Source: Desarmillaria ectypa
Taxonomy: Eukaryota; Basidiomycota; Agaricomycetes; Agaricales; Physalacriaceae
NCBI GenBank assembly: GCA_030407005.1
Contig: JAUDYN010000006.1
Coordinates: 1,798,001-1,862,000 of the forward strand
Direction: 5' to 3'
Length of the DNA stretch: 64,000 bases
Under the pieces are notes generated by a model. The model was not told where the DNA came from, searched no databases, and was given only the letters and a program-made list of their open reading frames with translations. Positions 22,195 through 32,522 of the stretch are shown here, piece by piece. Each line of letters starts with the position of its first letter. Positions within the stretch are counted from its first letter, which is position 1. The translations under genes were made by a program, and so were the position numbers.

Positions 22195-24547
22195 ATATTC
22201 TTCCCAGGAGGATACCCACCACATGACTGGGAGAACAAGTGGAGAATCCACTCATTCATCCCTGAGTCTGATTCAACTCAAACACCCCTGCCTCCTTCAC
22301 TGAGGATGCACATGAAACCAAAGACCCCTGGACATGGGCAGACATTGTCACCCTCCAGCTGGAATGACCCACCCTCTCCCCAGCCAAGGAATACGCAAGA
22401 AACATATGGGCTACATTCACAGACCTCCCTCCCCCCTTGTCCCACTACCCCAATTCCCTCTCTTTGACCTCATAACTGGAGAGTACCTCCAAGGTCAAAT
22501 TCCCTCTCCCCAGAGCCCCAAAGCTCCAACAATCCAGGGATGGATTGAAACCATCCCTACAGACTCTGGCACTGAACAAATCCAGATAATCCCTGAGGAA
22601 CAGACTCCTCAAATTCACTCCCTCTCATCGAGCTCTCCAATGACAATGGGGAGCCTGACACCCCGACTCCAACAGCCCCTTGAATCCCCATGAGACAGAC
22701 TACAATTGGCCTGACCTCTCTGAGGTTGACAGGGACCTATTCAGCCCCTTCAGGACTGCTATCTGGAATCTTCGATGAGCCAACATCGAAGAAAGAATGC
22801 TGTAGACTGAGTCCAGACCTGACATGAATGAGTGGTTGGCACTCAATAGGGGTGACATCATTCAGAGCACCAATCCCAATGCCACCATTTGTGCCTGCAT
22901 TCATGCAAACAGGCACCAAAACCTGTTCCCTGCTGCCACCAGGGACCTATTACCAGGGCTATGGCCTCAAGATGATGATGAACAGCAGGAACTGGAATAT
23001 TCCCTTTGAAGGCTATGGATCTTGGAGGCAGACCAAGAGGAAGAGGAGGGGTGAAACACCCAATTTTAATTATGGACACTACTACGACAGGCTGGAATAC
23101 TTCCAGCCCCAATACATGAATATCTCTGACTACCCACCTGATACCCCAGTTGCAAAACCATGACCCCTACCTGATTCTCCCTCCCATCATCAGGTACATC
23201 AACAAGGATACCACTCTTACTAGGGTGGCAGTCTTCTATTCGCAGGTGCAGGAGAAGACATGACAACTGACACAAACCCAGTAGAACCCGCCCCTGCAGA
23301 ATCTTCCTCAATGCCGAAAATGGCAGAAGAAATCTGACAGCGTATCAGGAAAGTGCTGGCTGAGAAGGAGAAATGCATTCAAGAAATGTGCAAAGAACTG
23401 GCCATTCAAGAAGCTATTCAAGAAGATATGGAAGACTATCTTCGCAAAGAAAAAGGAAAGGAGCTAGAGCACGGCAGACCAACAGAACCCCCAAGAGGAT
23501 ACCCTCCTGCCAGATCACGAGCAGATTGATACTTGATCTCTAGACCACCCCCCAGAAAAGGACCTCCTGACCTGATTCCAAATCCTGTTGGAAATGCCCC
23601 TGATGATACCCCTTATCTGGGCATCAAACTGACCCTCATCAAGGTCCCCTCTCCATTCAAAGGGGACCATGATGACATTGAACACTTCATAGGTGATTGC
23701 ATCACCTATTTTAAAGTGTTCCAACACTATTTCCAGGTACCATTGCATCTGGTATTGTTTGCAACCTCTCACTTCAAGGGGGCTGCCAAGGACTGGTGGG
23801 TCTATAAGAGACCAGAATTCTAGGTCGGTGACACCTATGATGGGACCACTGCCCTATTTCTGCTATTCCAACTGGAGCGACTTCATTGAAATAGTCTTGC
23901 ATCAATTCCAAGACCCCATGATTGAGGAAATCCATAAGAAACAGATGTTCAACCTCTGCATGAGAGTGCAACCTGCCTCCCATTACTTCCAGAAACTGGA
24001 AGAGGAGGCAAAATTAGCAGGTCAATGAACTGATGAAAATGAGCGCAGTGCCATGGTGAAGGCTATATGTCTAGGAGTTCCTTCCTCCTATATAACCTTC
24101 ATATCCAACATGGGCATCAACATCCCACACTTATATCTGGAGTGGAAGGAGCACATCTTATGCATGTATGAGAAGTGATAGAGGAAATGGGTCTTCGATC
24201 AGACCACCAGCATGCCCCGGGACAGGCAGAAGAAGGATTCCCACCCACAACAACATCCCAGTGGCAAAGCCACCACTGGGGCAACAAGTTACTCAGTGCC
24301 AAAGCTGATGATCAATGCTGGAGCAAGTCGGGATGCTGGAACAGGAAGCTGGATGACATACAGAGAGGTGGGAAGGCCCATGGACATTGATTGATAAAGA
24401 GCAGAGGGCTGATGCTTCAGATGTGATGAGAAGGGTCACCTGAGCAAAGATTGCCCTAAGAGAAAGGACTTCAAGAACATTTGGTCAGTAGGGCTCACTA
24501 ATGAAGTGGTACCACCTATGGCCAAGATTGAAGAGGCAAAAGAGTAG
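22195..24547 (+). pseudogene. Gag of element G
   Basis: It begins at the FFPGGYPPHDW motif; the start codon position reads ATA where J and H have ATG. The first frame carries DLSEVDRDLF and MNEWLALNRGD (22824). The second frame, +1 relative to it, carries HYYDRLEYFQPQY (22828-23163). The capsid-like part has FKGDHDDIEHFIGDCI and SHFKGAAKDWW (about 23650-23810). The CCHC knuckle CFRCDEKGHLSKDC is intact near 24412. The end is KIEEAKE then TAG 24545-24547, conserved in the other copies. Several TGA and TAG stops break it. Confidence 0.87.
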
Positions 24548-27500
24548 GTTGACAAGGGTTTGATTCCTCTTGCTCAACCAAGTCTCTCAAAGGTGAGTCC
24601 TTGGCTTCTGTGGATCAGACTGATTATTATAAACACAGACAATTACCTACAAAAAACAATACACATTATATGACTTCACAGACCCCGAAGCCAAAGACCC
24701 TCAAGGAATCGAAAATGAACAGGTACATCACACTCCTGAAGGAAGCTGACATGATAATCTATAGTGAATCCCAAGCCCCTGATGAGGCGCAGGATTTGCC
24801 AGGTGGTGCTGGCACTGCCACAAAGTCCACTGAGCCTGCACTGTGGAACTCACCAGATATGTGGGTAAAACTGCAGATGGAGACTAGTAGGTGAGATGCT
24901 CTTGGGCCTCTCAGAAGTCCGAAAAGCTCAGTACTCCTGATGAGTCAGAAGGCAAGTCACCCAACCTCACCAGGGTTGATGGGGAACCAGGACAGTGCCT
25001 CTCACCAAGGCCAGGATTGGGGCCACATGCTATCTGGTCCAGTTGGGAGAAACCTAGTGGTGGAGCTGACCATAATGCTGATAAGATTTGCACCTGGCAC
25101 TATGGCCAACTCTACTGGGATGGGTAGTAGCAGAACCTTGGAAGCCTCAAGCCAAGGCCAGACTCCTTCCAAGTCTGAACAAGTTCCCAAGCAAACTAGA
25201 GCCGAAGAACAGGGGGAAGCCACTAGCACCCAGGCAGTAAAGAGGGGGCATGGTAACAGAACCACCACCATCATCAAAGTATCCAGTGAAGAAGATAATA
25301 CTGCCTTTAGACTATGGCAAGCAAAAAGGTCCAAAGCTAGTATCCCAACACCCAAAATCCTGCCTAACAAGGGGGTATCGAACCTCGAAGTCTCACCAAT
25401 GATGGGGGCACACAATCACATATGGTATAAACCCTTTGGAATCGACTGGACTCTAAGGACAGTGCATGCTGCCAAGAACCCAGCTATAGCCAAGGCTGTT
25501 CTCTCCATTTGGATTCATCCCAAATGACTTGGAGAGATAACTGATGAGCTCATACAGAGCTTGAACACTGAAGAGAGCCTTGCATGTGAGCAACTCTACA
25601 AACTTCACAAACTGATCTGATATATCCGTGGAACCAAAAGCTCAGGATGAGACTTTTTGGTGGATATCCAACTTTCCCCCTGTATGGGAAAGAAGACCTT
25701 GACAACCCATGTGTTGTTGGATAGCGGTTGCACCAGCAGCTCTATCAACTGAACCTATATCCAACAACACTAGTTGGATACCTGAAAAGCTGCCTCCCCC
25801 ATACCAGTATATAACACAGATAGAACCCAAAACAAGGCAGGCAATGTAACAGAATTCGTGGAACTCCAAATGACCATCGAAGACCATGTCGAACAAATTG
25901 ACCTAACGATCATGGACTTAGGCTCCAAAACAGTATATTTGGGCCATGACTGGCTAAAATGTCATAACCCCTTTGTTAATTGGAAATCGGAAACAATGAC
26001 CTTTGGACGATGTCATTGCATAAAAAATCATTTCACTCTTCCTGACTCTGATGAAGAAGACAGGTGGGATGAAGAGCTTGAAGAAGGAGAAACCATTCTT
26101 GCAGTAAATATGCAAGAAGAAATTATTCTTTGAGCAGTACATCACACAAACAAATTGGCAGCAGCCATCAATGCAGAAAAACTAAAGAAAACATTTGAGG
26201 AGCTCATACCTCCTCAATATCAAAGCTTTAGAGATCTATTCTCTAAAGAAAGCTTTGATAAATTACCTGATTGAAAACCTTGGGACCATGCTATCAAACT
26301 AACTCCCAATGCAAAATCCACATTAGACTGCAAAGTCTACCCTCTCAACCAAAATGAACAGGAACAACTTGACAAGTTCCTTGACAAAAATCTTGATTCT
26401 GGAAGGATCTGACCTTCCAAATCCCTCTTCACCTCTCCTTTCTTCTTTGTCAAGAAAAAGGATGGTTCTCTATGACCTGTTCAGGATTACCAAAAACTGA
26501 ATGAAATGATGATCAAGAATCACTATCCTCTTCCATTGATATCTGAACTCATCGATAAATTGCATGGAGCAAAATTCTTTTCCAAATTAGATGTCTGATG
26601 GGCATATAACAATGTACAAATCTGAGACAGAGATGAAGAAAAGGCCACATTCAGAACTAAGTGAGGACTCTTTGAGCCCACTGTCATGTTCTTTGGCCTT
26701 ACCAATTCACCAGCCACATTCCAGTGGATGATGAATGACATCTTCAAAGACATAATTGCTGGAGGAAAAGTCACTATTTACCTCGATAATATCCTCATAT
26801 TCATGAAATCCCTGTCTGAACACTGAATCATTGTTCAACAAGTCCTACAACATCTACAAGAAAACAAATTGTTCCTCAAAGCAGAGAAGTGCAAGTTTGA
26901 GGTACTTGAGACTGAGTATCTTGGAGTTATTATCAGCAAAGATGCTATTTGCATGGATCCCATCAAGATTGCTGGAATCGCTGAATGGCCTACTCTTACA
27001 AAAAAGAAGGAACTTCAATCCTTCTTAGGATTCACAAATTTCTATCACAAGTTTATTTGCGATTATTCCAAGATTGTATGACCTCTTACTCAGTTAACTG
27101 GAAAAGTTGACTGGATCTGGGGGTCCAAACAAGAACAAGCATTTAATCAGCTCAAGAAGCTGGTGACCACAAATGTAGTTCTTATGATCCCTTCAGATGA
27201 TGGAAAATTCTGAGTAGAGGCTGATGCTAGTGAAGGAGCCATTGGCACTGTTCTAAGCCAAGAACAGAACAGCAAATGGAGGCCAGTCGCCTTCATGTCA
27301 AAAGCATTGACAGCCACCAAACACAATTATGAGATCTATGACAAAGAATTGCTGGCCATCATGCTAGCCCTAGAAGAATGGTGACACTACCTAATGGGTG
27401 CTAAAGAAACCATCGAAATCTGGACAGATCACCAAAATCTCCAGTACTTCCAAAAACCCCAAAAGCTGAACCACTGACAAGCTTGGTGGGTCACAGAATT

Positions 27501-29343
27501 GGCCAAATACCACTTTGTTCTTCAACACAAAGCTGGAATCGCCAACAAGAAAGCAGATCTTCTCAGTTGACAAGACAATCACAATCAAGGGAAGGAAGAC
27601 AATCAAGATGTAGTTGTCCTTGCTCCCAAGCATTTTCAGGCATTAATACTGCCCACAACAGAAGAACGAATCACATGTATAAGAGATGCAACCTGACAAA
27701 AGAATCAATGGGATCAAGGAATAGAGAAATCTCTTAATCACAAACAAGGAATCACCCAGAAAGAAGAAATCCTGTGGTACAATGGGTGAATCTATATTCC
27801 CCAAGACCTTTCACTTTTCAGTGAGATCATTTCACAATATCATGATCATATCACCATGGGACATCCAGGAATCGCCAAGACCAAAGAACTTATTCTTCGT
27901 GATTACTGGTGGCCAAAGATGAAAAGAGATGTTAAATCCTATATCAAGAGATGTGAAACATGTCAATGAATGAAGAGCAATACACAGGCAAAGGCTGCTC
28001 CTCTTCATCCTAATGCAATCCCAGATACTCCATGGACTCACATTTCTGTTGACATGGTCACTGGACTCCCAGAATCAGAAGGCTTTGATGCCTTACTCAT
28101 CATCATGGATCGATTTTCAAAAAACATAATTCTCATTCCATGCAATGAAGAATTATCTGCTGAAGGATGGGCTCTAATGCTCCGCAACCATGTGTATGCA
28201 AAACATGGAATGCCCCAAGTAGTCATCTCAGACTGAGAATCCCAGTTCATATCAACATTCATGAAGGAACTATACAGAATGTTGAATATCACCCAAAACA
28301 CATCCACAGTGTATCATCTCCAGACAGATGGACAAACAGAGAGAGTCAACCAGGAGGTTGAAAAATATCTCTGCATCTTTGTCAACCACCAACAAACTGA
28401 CTGGGTCGCTTGGTTACCATTGGTGGAATTCACATATAACAACCGAATTCACTCAGCCATGGGAAAAAGCCTATTCATGGTCCTTTATGGACAAAATCCC
28501 TGACTCATCCCTAAGTCTATCCAAAAAACCAGTTTCACCAACCCCACAGCTGTTGACTTCACTGAAACCATGGCCAAAGTCCATAAAGAAGTCCATGATG
28601 CATTAGAAAAAGCAGCAGCGCAAATGAAGGTGAAATATGACAAAAAGAAATCACCTTCATGAGAGTATTGAATTGGTGACAAGGTATGGCTGGATACTGC
28701 CAACCTTCATCTTCCCCAACCGAAGAAGAAGCTTGATGATAAATGAACAGGACCATTTGAAATCATTGAGAAATCTGGAATGGCAGCATATAAGCTAAAA
28801 CTGCCACTGCATTGAAAGATACACCCTTGATTCAATGAAAAATTGCTAACTCCATATACAGTGCCTTCTTTCCCAAATCAACAACAGCTGCTGCTGCCTT
28901 CCTCAGACCTCATCGACAGTCAAGAAGAGTATGAGATTGAAGAAGTTTTAGACTCGTGTACCCAAAAAGTGCATGCCAAAAAGGGACAACCATCCGGAGA
29001 AGTCATGGACTATCTGGTCAAATGGAAGGATTGGACCAGGGAACATAACTCCTGGGTTCAAGAAACCAAAATGTCAAACATGATGGAAGTGATAGAAGAG
29101 TACCAGGCCAGCATAAACTGCACCTTATACACTCCCAAAATTGTAACCAAAAAGAAAATAGTGGTCAAGATATTGGAGCATGAATACTCAGATAACAGTG
29201 ATGTTGCATACCTAGCCCAATGAAAGGATGGACATTAGAAATAGATTGTTAATCCAGATCAAGACTTATGGAAAAATCTGATTGATCAGTACTGGATCAG
29301 TCAAATTGAAACACAACTTGATACCCCTGAAGAAGAACCTTAG
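24548..29343 (+). pseudogene. Pol polyprotein of element G
   Basis: It lies in the -1 frame relative to gag. Order: N-terminal extension (24601-25527, including SEEDNTAFRLWQAK and WYKPFGIDWTL); protease with intact DSG (about 25720); RT with YLDN at 26779-26790 (fourth residue Asn, inactive); RNase H (27300-27560); integrase (27780-28640, with SVDMVTGLPES and SD-stop-ESQF around the catalytic Asps); GPY/F; chromodomain (28900-29080, MDYLVKWKDWTREHNSW); TAG 29341-29343. Numerous TGA stops interrupt it, mostly where J or K keep Arg or Gln. No net frameshift is visible. Confidence 0.9.
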
Positions 29344-29375
29344 CAGTCAGGATGACTGCTTTAACAAGAGGGTAA
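29343..29375 (+). promoter_or_regulatory. Hairpin and polypurine tract of element G
   Basis: A perfect hairpin GCAGTCA-GGA-TGACTGC (29343-29359) overlaps the last base of the pol stop. AACAAGAGGGTAA then abuts the LTR. Confidence 0.8.
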
Positions 29376-29803
29376 TGTTATGATTTTTCTGTTATCTTAT
29401 CTTATCCAAGTCATATCTATGACACATCTATCTAATCAACTACTGTCTTCACTTCATATTGACACTCTCACTGACTACCACCCCAGTTCACATGATATGT
29501 CACTCTTGTTCTTTCTCATTGGATCATGATCTATCTGACTCACATGGTCCTCTCATGAACTGTACCATTCCCTCATAGACCATATTATTTCACCTATTAA
29601 TATATATTGTACTTACAGTATATAAGTAGAGTAAACCTCACCATTGTACTCTATCTTTCAACTAAATTACATTCTTATACCTCTAACTGCACAACACTAA
29701 AGACCAAGCCTAACTCTCCATTAAACAGGTGATTGTTCGAATGTGAAACAGCCCAGGAGAACAGTTTACATCCCAAGTCATGTGTATAAGATGGGCCATA
29801 ACA
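29376..29803 (+). repeat. 3' LTR of element G
   Basis: It runs from TGTTATGATTTTTCTG to GCCATAACA, 428 bp. It differs from the 5' copy by many substitutions and small indels, unlike the other LTR pairs here, which have equal lengths. Confidence 0.9.
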
Positions 29804-31699
29804 TGGTTTTGCCTTCTTCCAATTCTTCATCCCACTTGTCTTCATCATCTGCATCAGGAATGGTGAAATGATTCTTGATACAATGACATCATCCAAATGT
29901 CATTGATCCCATCTTCCAGTTGACCAATGGATTATGGCATTTAAGCCAGTCATGGCCCAAATATACCATTTTGGAACCTAGATTGGTAACTGCAAGGTCA
30001 ATTCATTTGATGTGGTCTCCGATGGTCATCCAGAGTTCCATAAATTTGGTGACATTGCCTGCCTTATTATAGGTTCCATCTGCATTATAGATGGGGATTA
30101 GGGTGGCAGCTTTTCTGGTATCCAACTGATGTTGTTGAACATAGGTTCAGTTGATAGAACTGCCAGTGCAGCCACTATCCAACAATGCCCAGGTTGTCAA
30201 GGTCTTCTTTCCAATACAGGGAGCAAGTTGTATATCCACCAGAAAGTCCCAACTGGAACTTTTGGTGCCACAGATATATCAAATCAGTTTGCAAAGTTCA
30301 TAGAGTCATTCTTGGGCTAGACTCTCCTCAGTTTTCAGGTTCTAGATGAGTTCATCCATGATTTCTCCAAGTTGTTTAGAGTGAACCCAAGTGGAGAGAA
30401 CAGCTTTGGTGATGGCTAAATTCTTGACAGTACAAACAATTTATAGAGTCCAATCAACTCCAAAGGGTTTATACCACACATGATTGGAAACCCCCATGAC
30501 TAGCCGGTTCTCGGGAATTGATACCCCCTTGTTAGGTGGGACTTCAGGTGTCAGAAGATTGGTTTTAGATTGTTTTGCTTTCCATTGTAGGAATGCCATG
30601 TCATCCTCTTCATCAGGTACTTTGATGATGGTGGTTTTTCTGCTGGAATGCCCCCTTTTTATCACCTAGGTGCTAGCAGATTCCCAAGCATGGGATATCC
30701 CCTGTTCATTGGCTAGCACTGCCTCTGATGGGGTTTGAGCAGCATTGTCATCCTCTCTGAAGGTGTCAGCTGGCAAAGTTGGCATTTGTTTCATGCTGTT
30801 GGAGTTAGGATCCATCAGTGCCAATGGCTCTACCTTCTCCTTCCCTGTCAAGTCCAGTGATTGGCTGTGGGACCCCTGGTCAGTGTGACCATTGTGCCCA
30901 TTGTTTGGGTGTAAAGTGCTGACCCTGCCTTTCATGTCACTGTCAGCTGCCAGAGGTGAAGTGGGCCAGGAGTTATCACTCCAATTCTGAGTTGAGTGCC
31001 TCCTTTTTACCACCTGGGTGCTAGCAGCTTTCTCCTGTTCTTTGGCTTGCATCTGCTTGGGGATGCACACATGATTGGAAGGATCATGTGCCCATTTTGA
31101 TGTGCTCAGAGTCATAGTACCATCTTTTCCAGTAGAGTACTCAGAATTGGGACCAGTTGTTGATATGGATACCATCATCACTGTCAGTTCAGTCAATTGG
31201 TTTCTCCTAGTCAGTCTGGATGACACATGGCTCTGTTCCAGTCTTTGGCCTTGGTGGGCACTTGTTTCCTCCACTGACCCTGATGAGGTTTGTTTTGGAC
31301 TTGGCTCCCTAAATGGGGGCACTGGGGTGTTTGGCTTCAGAGGCCTGAGGGTATCCCATCTACTGACCCCTGTCTATAGTTTTACCTGCATATCTGATGA
31401 GTTCTGCAAGATGGGCTCATTGGACTTTGTGGCAGTGCTAGCACCACCCAGCAAATCCTGCACTTTGTCAGGGGCTCAGGATTCACTATAGATAATCATA
31501 TCAGCATCTTTCAGGAGCATGACATACCTGTTTGTGTTCGATTCTTTGGTGTTCTTTGGCTTTGGAGTCTGTAACAAAGTTATATATTTATACAAAGTAT
31601 TTGAATATCCTAAATCAAGTATATAAGTCTGACCCATGGAAGCTGAGGACTCACCACTAGGAGACTTGGTCAAACAAGAGGAATCAAACTCTTGTTGAC
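29804..31699 (-). pseudogene. Pol N-terminus of element H (extension and protease)
   Basis: Reading leftward: the extension opens near 31673 (SPSGESSASMGQTY), continues in a 218-codon open stretch at 30666-31322 and in 30441-30665 (PDEEDDMAFLQWKAKQ, WYKPFGVDWTL). The protease keeps LLDSGCTGS (about 30165). It ends in the acidic EDKWDEELEEGK segment at 29804, where the LTR of G begins. The motif ASTQ-VVKR-H appears twice in the extension. Confidence 0.83.
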
Positions 31700-31847
31700 C
31701 TACTCTTTTGCCTCCTCAATCTTGGCCATAGGCAGCACCACTTTATTAGTGAGCCCTACTGACTGAATGTCCTTGAAGTTCTTTCTCCTAGGATAATCTT
31801 TTGCCATGTGACCCTTCTCATCATATCTAAAGTATCTCTCCTCAGCC
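31700..31847 (-). pseudogene. Gag C-terminus of element H, with damaged zinc knuckle
   Basis: It carries the end of gag with TAG at 31700-31702. The knuckle reads YFRYDEKGHMAKDY: all three Cys are Tyr while His is kept, which are G-to-A changes. It is separated from the rest of gag (40463 onward) by J. Confidence 0.82.
31843..31847. repeat. Target-site duplication of element J, left copy (CAGCC)
   Basis: CAGCC lies directly before the LTR and again at 40463-40467 after the other LTR. Removing J plus one copy restores a continuous gag reading frame of H. Confidence 0.95.
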
Positions 31848-32270
31848 TGTTATGATTTTTCCATTATCTTATCTTATCTGAGTCATATCCATGACTCATC
31901 CATCTAATCTATTCAAGAAACCAACTCGTATCCAGCTATTCGCCGGCTACAACTCTCATTCTCACCATCTGTCACCCTAGACGCTCTCTATTGGTTCTAT
32001 GATCCTTCTGGATCATCCTACTTTGACACCATTTGTGCATGGACCGTAGCATTTCATCTAATTATAATGCTGTAGAAATACTATATAAACAGAGTAAACT
32101 AGACAGTTGTACTCTATCTCTTGTTTAAATTACAATCCTATACTTCTTGTCTACACAACACAGAAGGCTATCAGCTTCTATCTCTCACTTTGGGTGATCG
32201 TTCGAATGCGTAACAGCCCAGAGATATCAGCTGACTGCCCCAAGTCACATGTCCAAGTTGGTACCTAACA
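31848..32270 (+). repeat. 5' LTR of element J
   Basis: It starts TGTTATGATTTTTCC and ends TACCTAACA, 423 bp. It carries two overlapping CTTATC motifs at 31868-31878 and a TATA box at 32082. Confidence 0.96.
32082..32128 (+). promoter_or_regulatory. TATA box and predicted RNA start of element J
   Basis: TATATAA (32082-32088) lies 34 bp before ATCTCTTGTTTAA (32116-32128), which is complementary to the primer site at 32271-32283. The transcript is expected to begin at about 32116; this is inferred from the pairing. Confidence 0.62.
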
Positions 32271-32283
32271 TTAAACAAGAGAT
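32271..32283 (+). promoter_or_regulatory. Self-primer binding site of element J
   Basis: TTAAACAAGAGAT follows the LTR immediately and is the exact complement of LTR 32116-32128. It differs at several positions from the sites of G, H, F, B and L, and each of those matches its own LTR. Confidence 0.8.
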
Positions 32284-32329
32284 TCCTTCCTCTGCTTCTT
32301 CAATGCTAGCCGTCTAGAAGCATTTCTTC

Positions 32330-32485
32330 ATGCCAGAAGAAGAACGAAACCCTTCAGAACCCCGAACTGTTTCCCTCAGCATCGCCATCGGCGGCGCCAT
32401 ACTATTGTCCTTTTTTATGGTCCTCATCGTATTAATATACGAGGAAGAAATCTGGGTGCTGCTCCGACAAAGACAGGCCCAATGA
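32330..32485 (+). CDS. Membrane mini-protein of element J (51 aa, intact), unknown function
   Basis: It begins MPEEERNPSEPRTV, then has an apolar run of about 22 residues (SIAIGGAILLSFFMVLIVLI), followed by YEEEIWVLLRQRQAQ and TGA. The layout suggests a single-pass membrane peptide with an acidic N-terminus and a mixed-charge tail. It lies 59 nt after the primer site and ends 37 nt before the likely gag start, so it would be the first ORF on the RNA. Five other copies keep the same start context, the AIGGT core and the YEEE end, while their stops are TGA at the CGA (Arg) position seen here. I know of no such gene in described Tf1/sushi elements. It might instead act as an upstream ORF controlling gag translation. 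Confidence 0.65.
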   Translation: MPEEERNPSEPRTVSLSIAIGGAILLSFFMVLIVLIYEEEIWVLLRQRQAQ

Positions 32486-32522
32486 CCCAACCCACCACCC
32501 TGCCCCAAACCCCCATCCGTCC

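Larger units (their letters stand above)
21526..29803 (+). mobile_element. Element G: full-length plus-strand chromovirus with mismatched flanks
   Basis: All parts from LTR to LTR are present in one orientation. The two LTRs (425 and 428 bp) are visibly more diverged from each other than those of J. The left flank is RT of F (AGTTC); the right flank is protease of H (TGGTT), so there is no target duplication and the host sequence jumps by several hundred codons. A hybrid of two insertions explains this. The pol frame nevertheless keeps one phase from 24601 to 29343, broken only by stops. Confidence 0.85.

Noticed and set aside
22145..22303. ATGA overlap between the mini-ORF stop and a following ATG (also at 32482) as a gag start
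   Set aside because: The frame opened by this ATG differs from the conserved FPGGYPP gag frame and soon ends; the better gag start is the ATG/ATA column at 32523.
22108..22467. Gag start at MKKKHADFF (22108), MKRKSTHF (42767) and similar
   Set aside because: The ATG appears only where TAC-GA of J has become TAT-GA by CpG decay; J has ACG there, so it is probably a by-product of mutation.
24590..24625. Short intron GTGAGT...CAG near the pol start (also 8830-8850 and 31630)
   Set aside because: The possible introns are only about 20-25 nt, too short to splice, and J lacks the donor.
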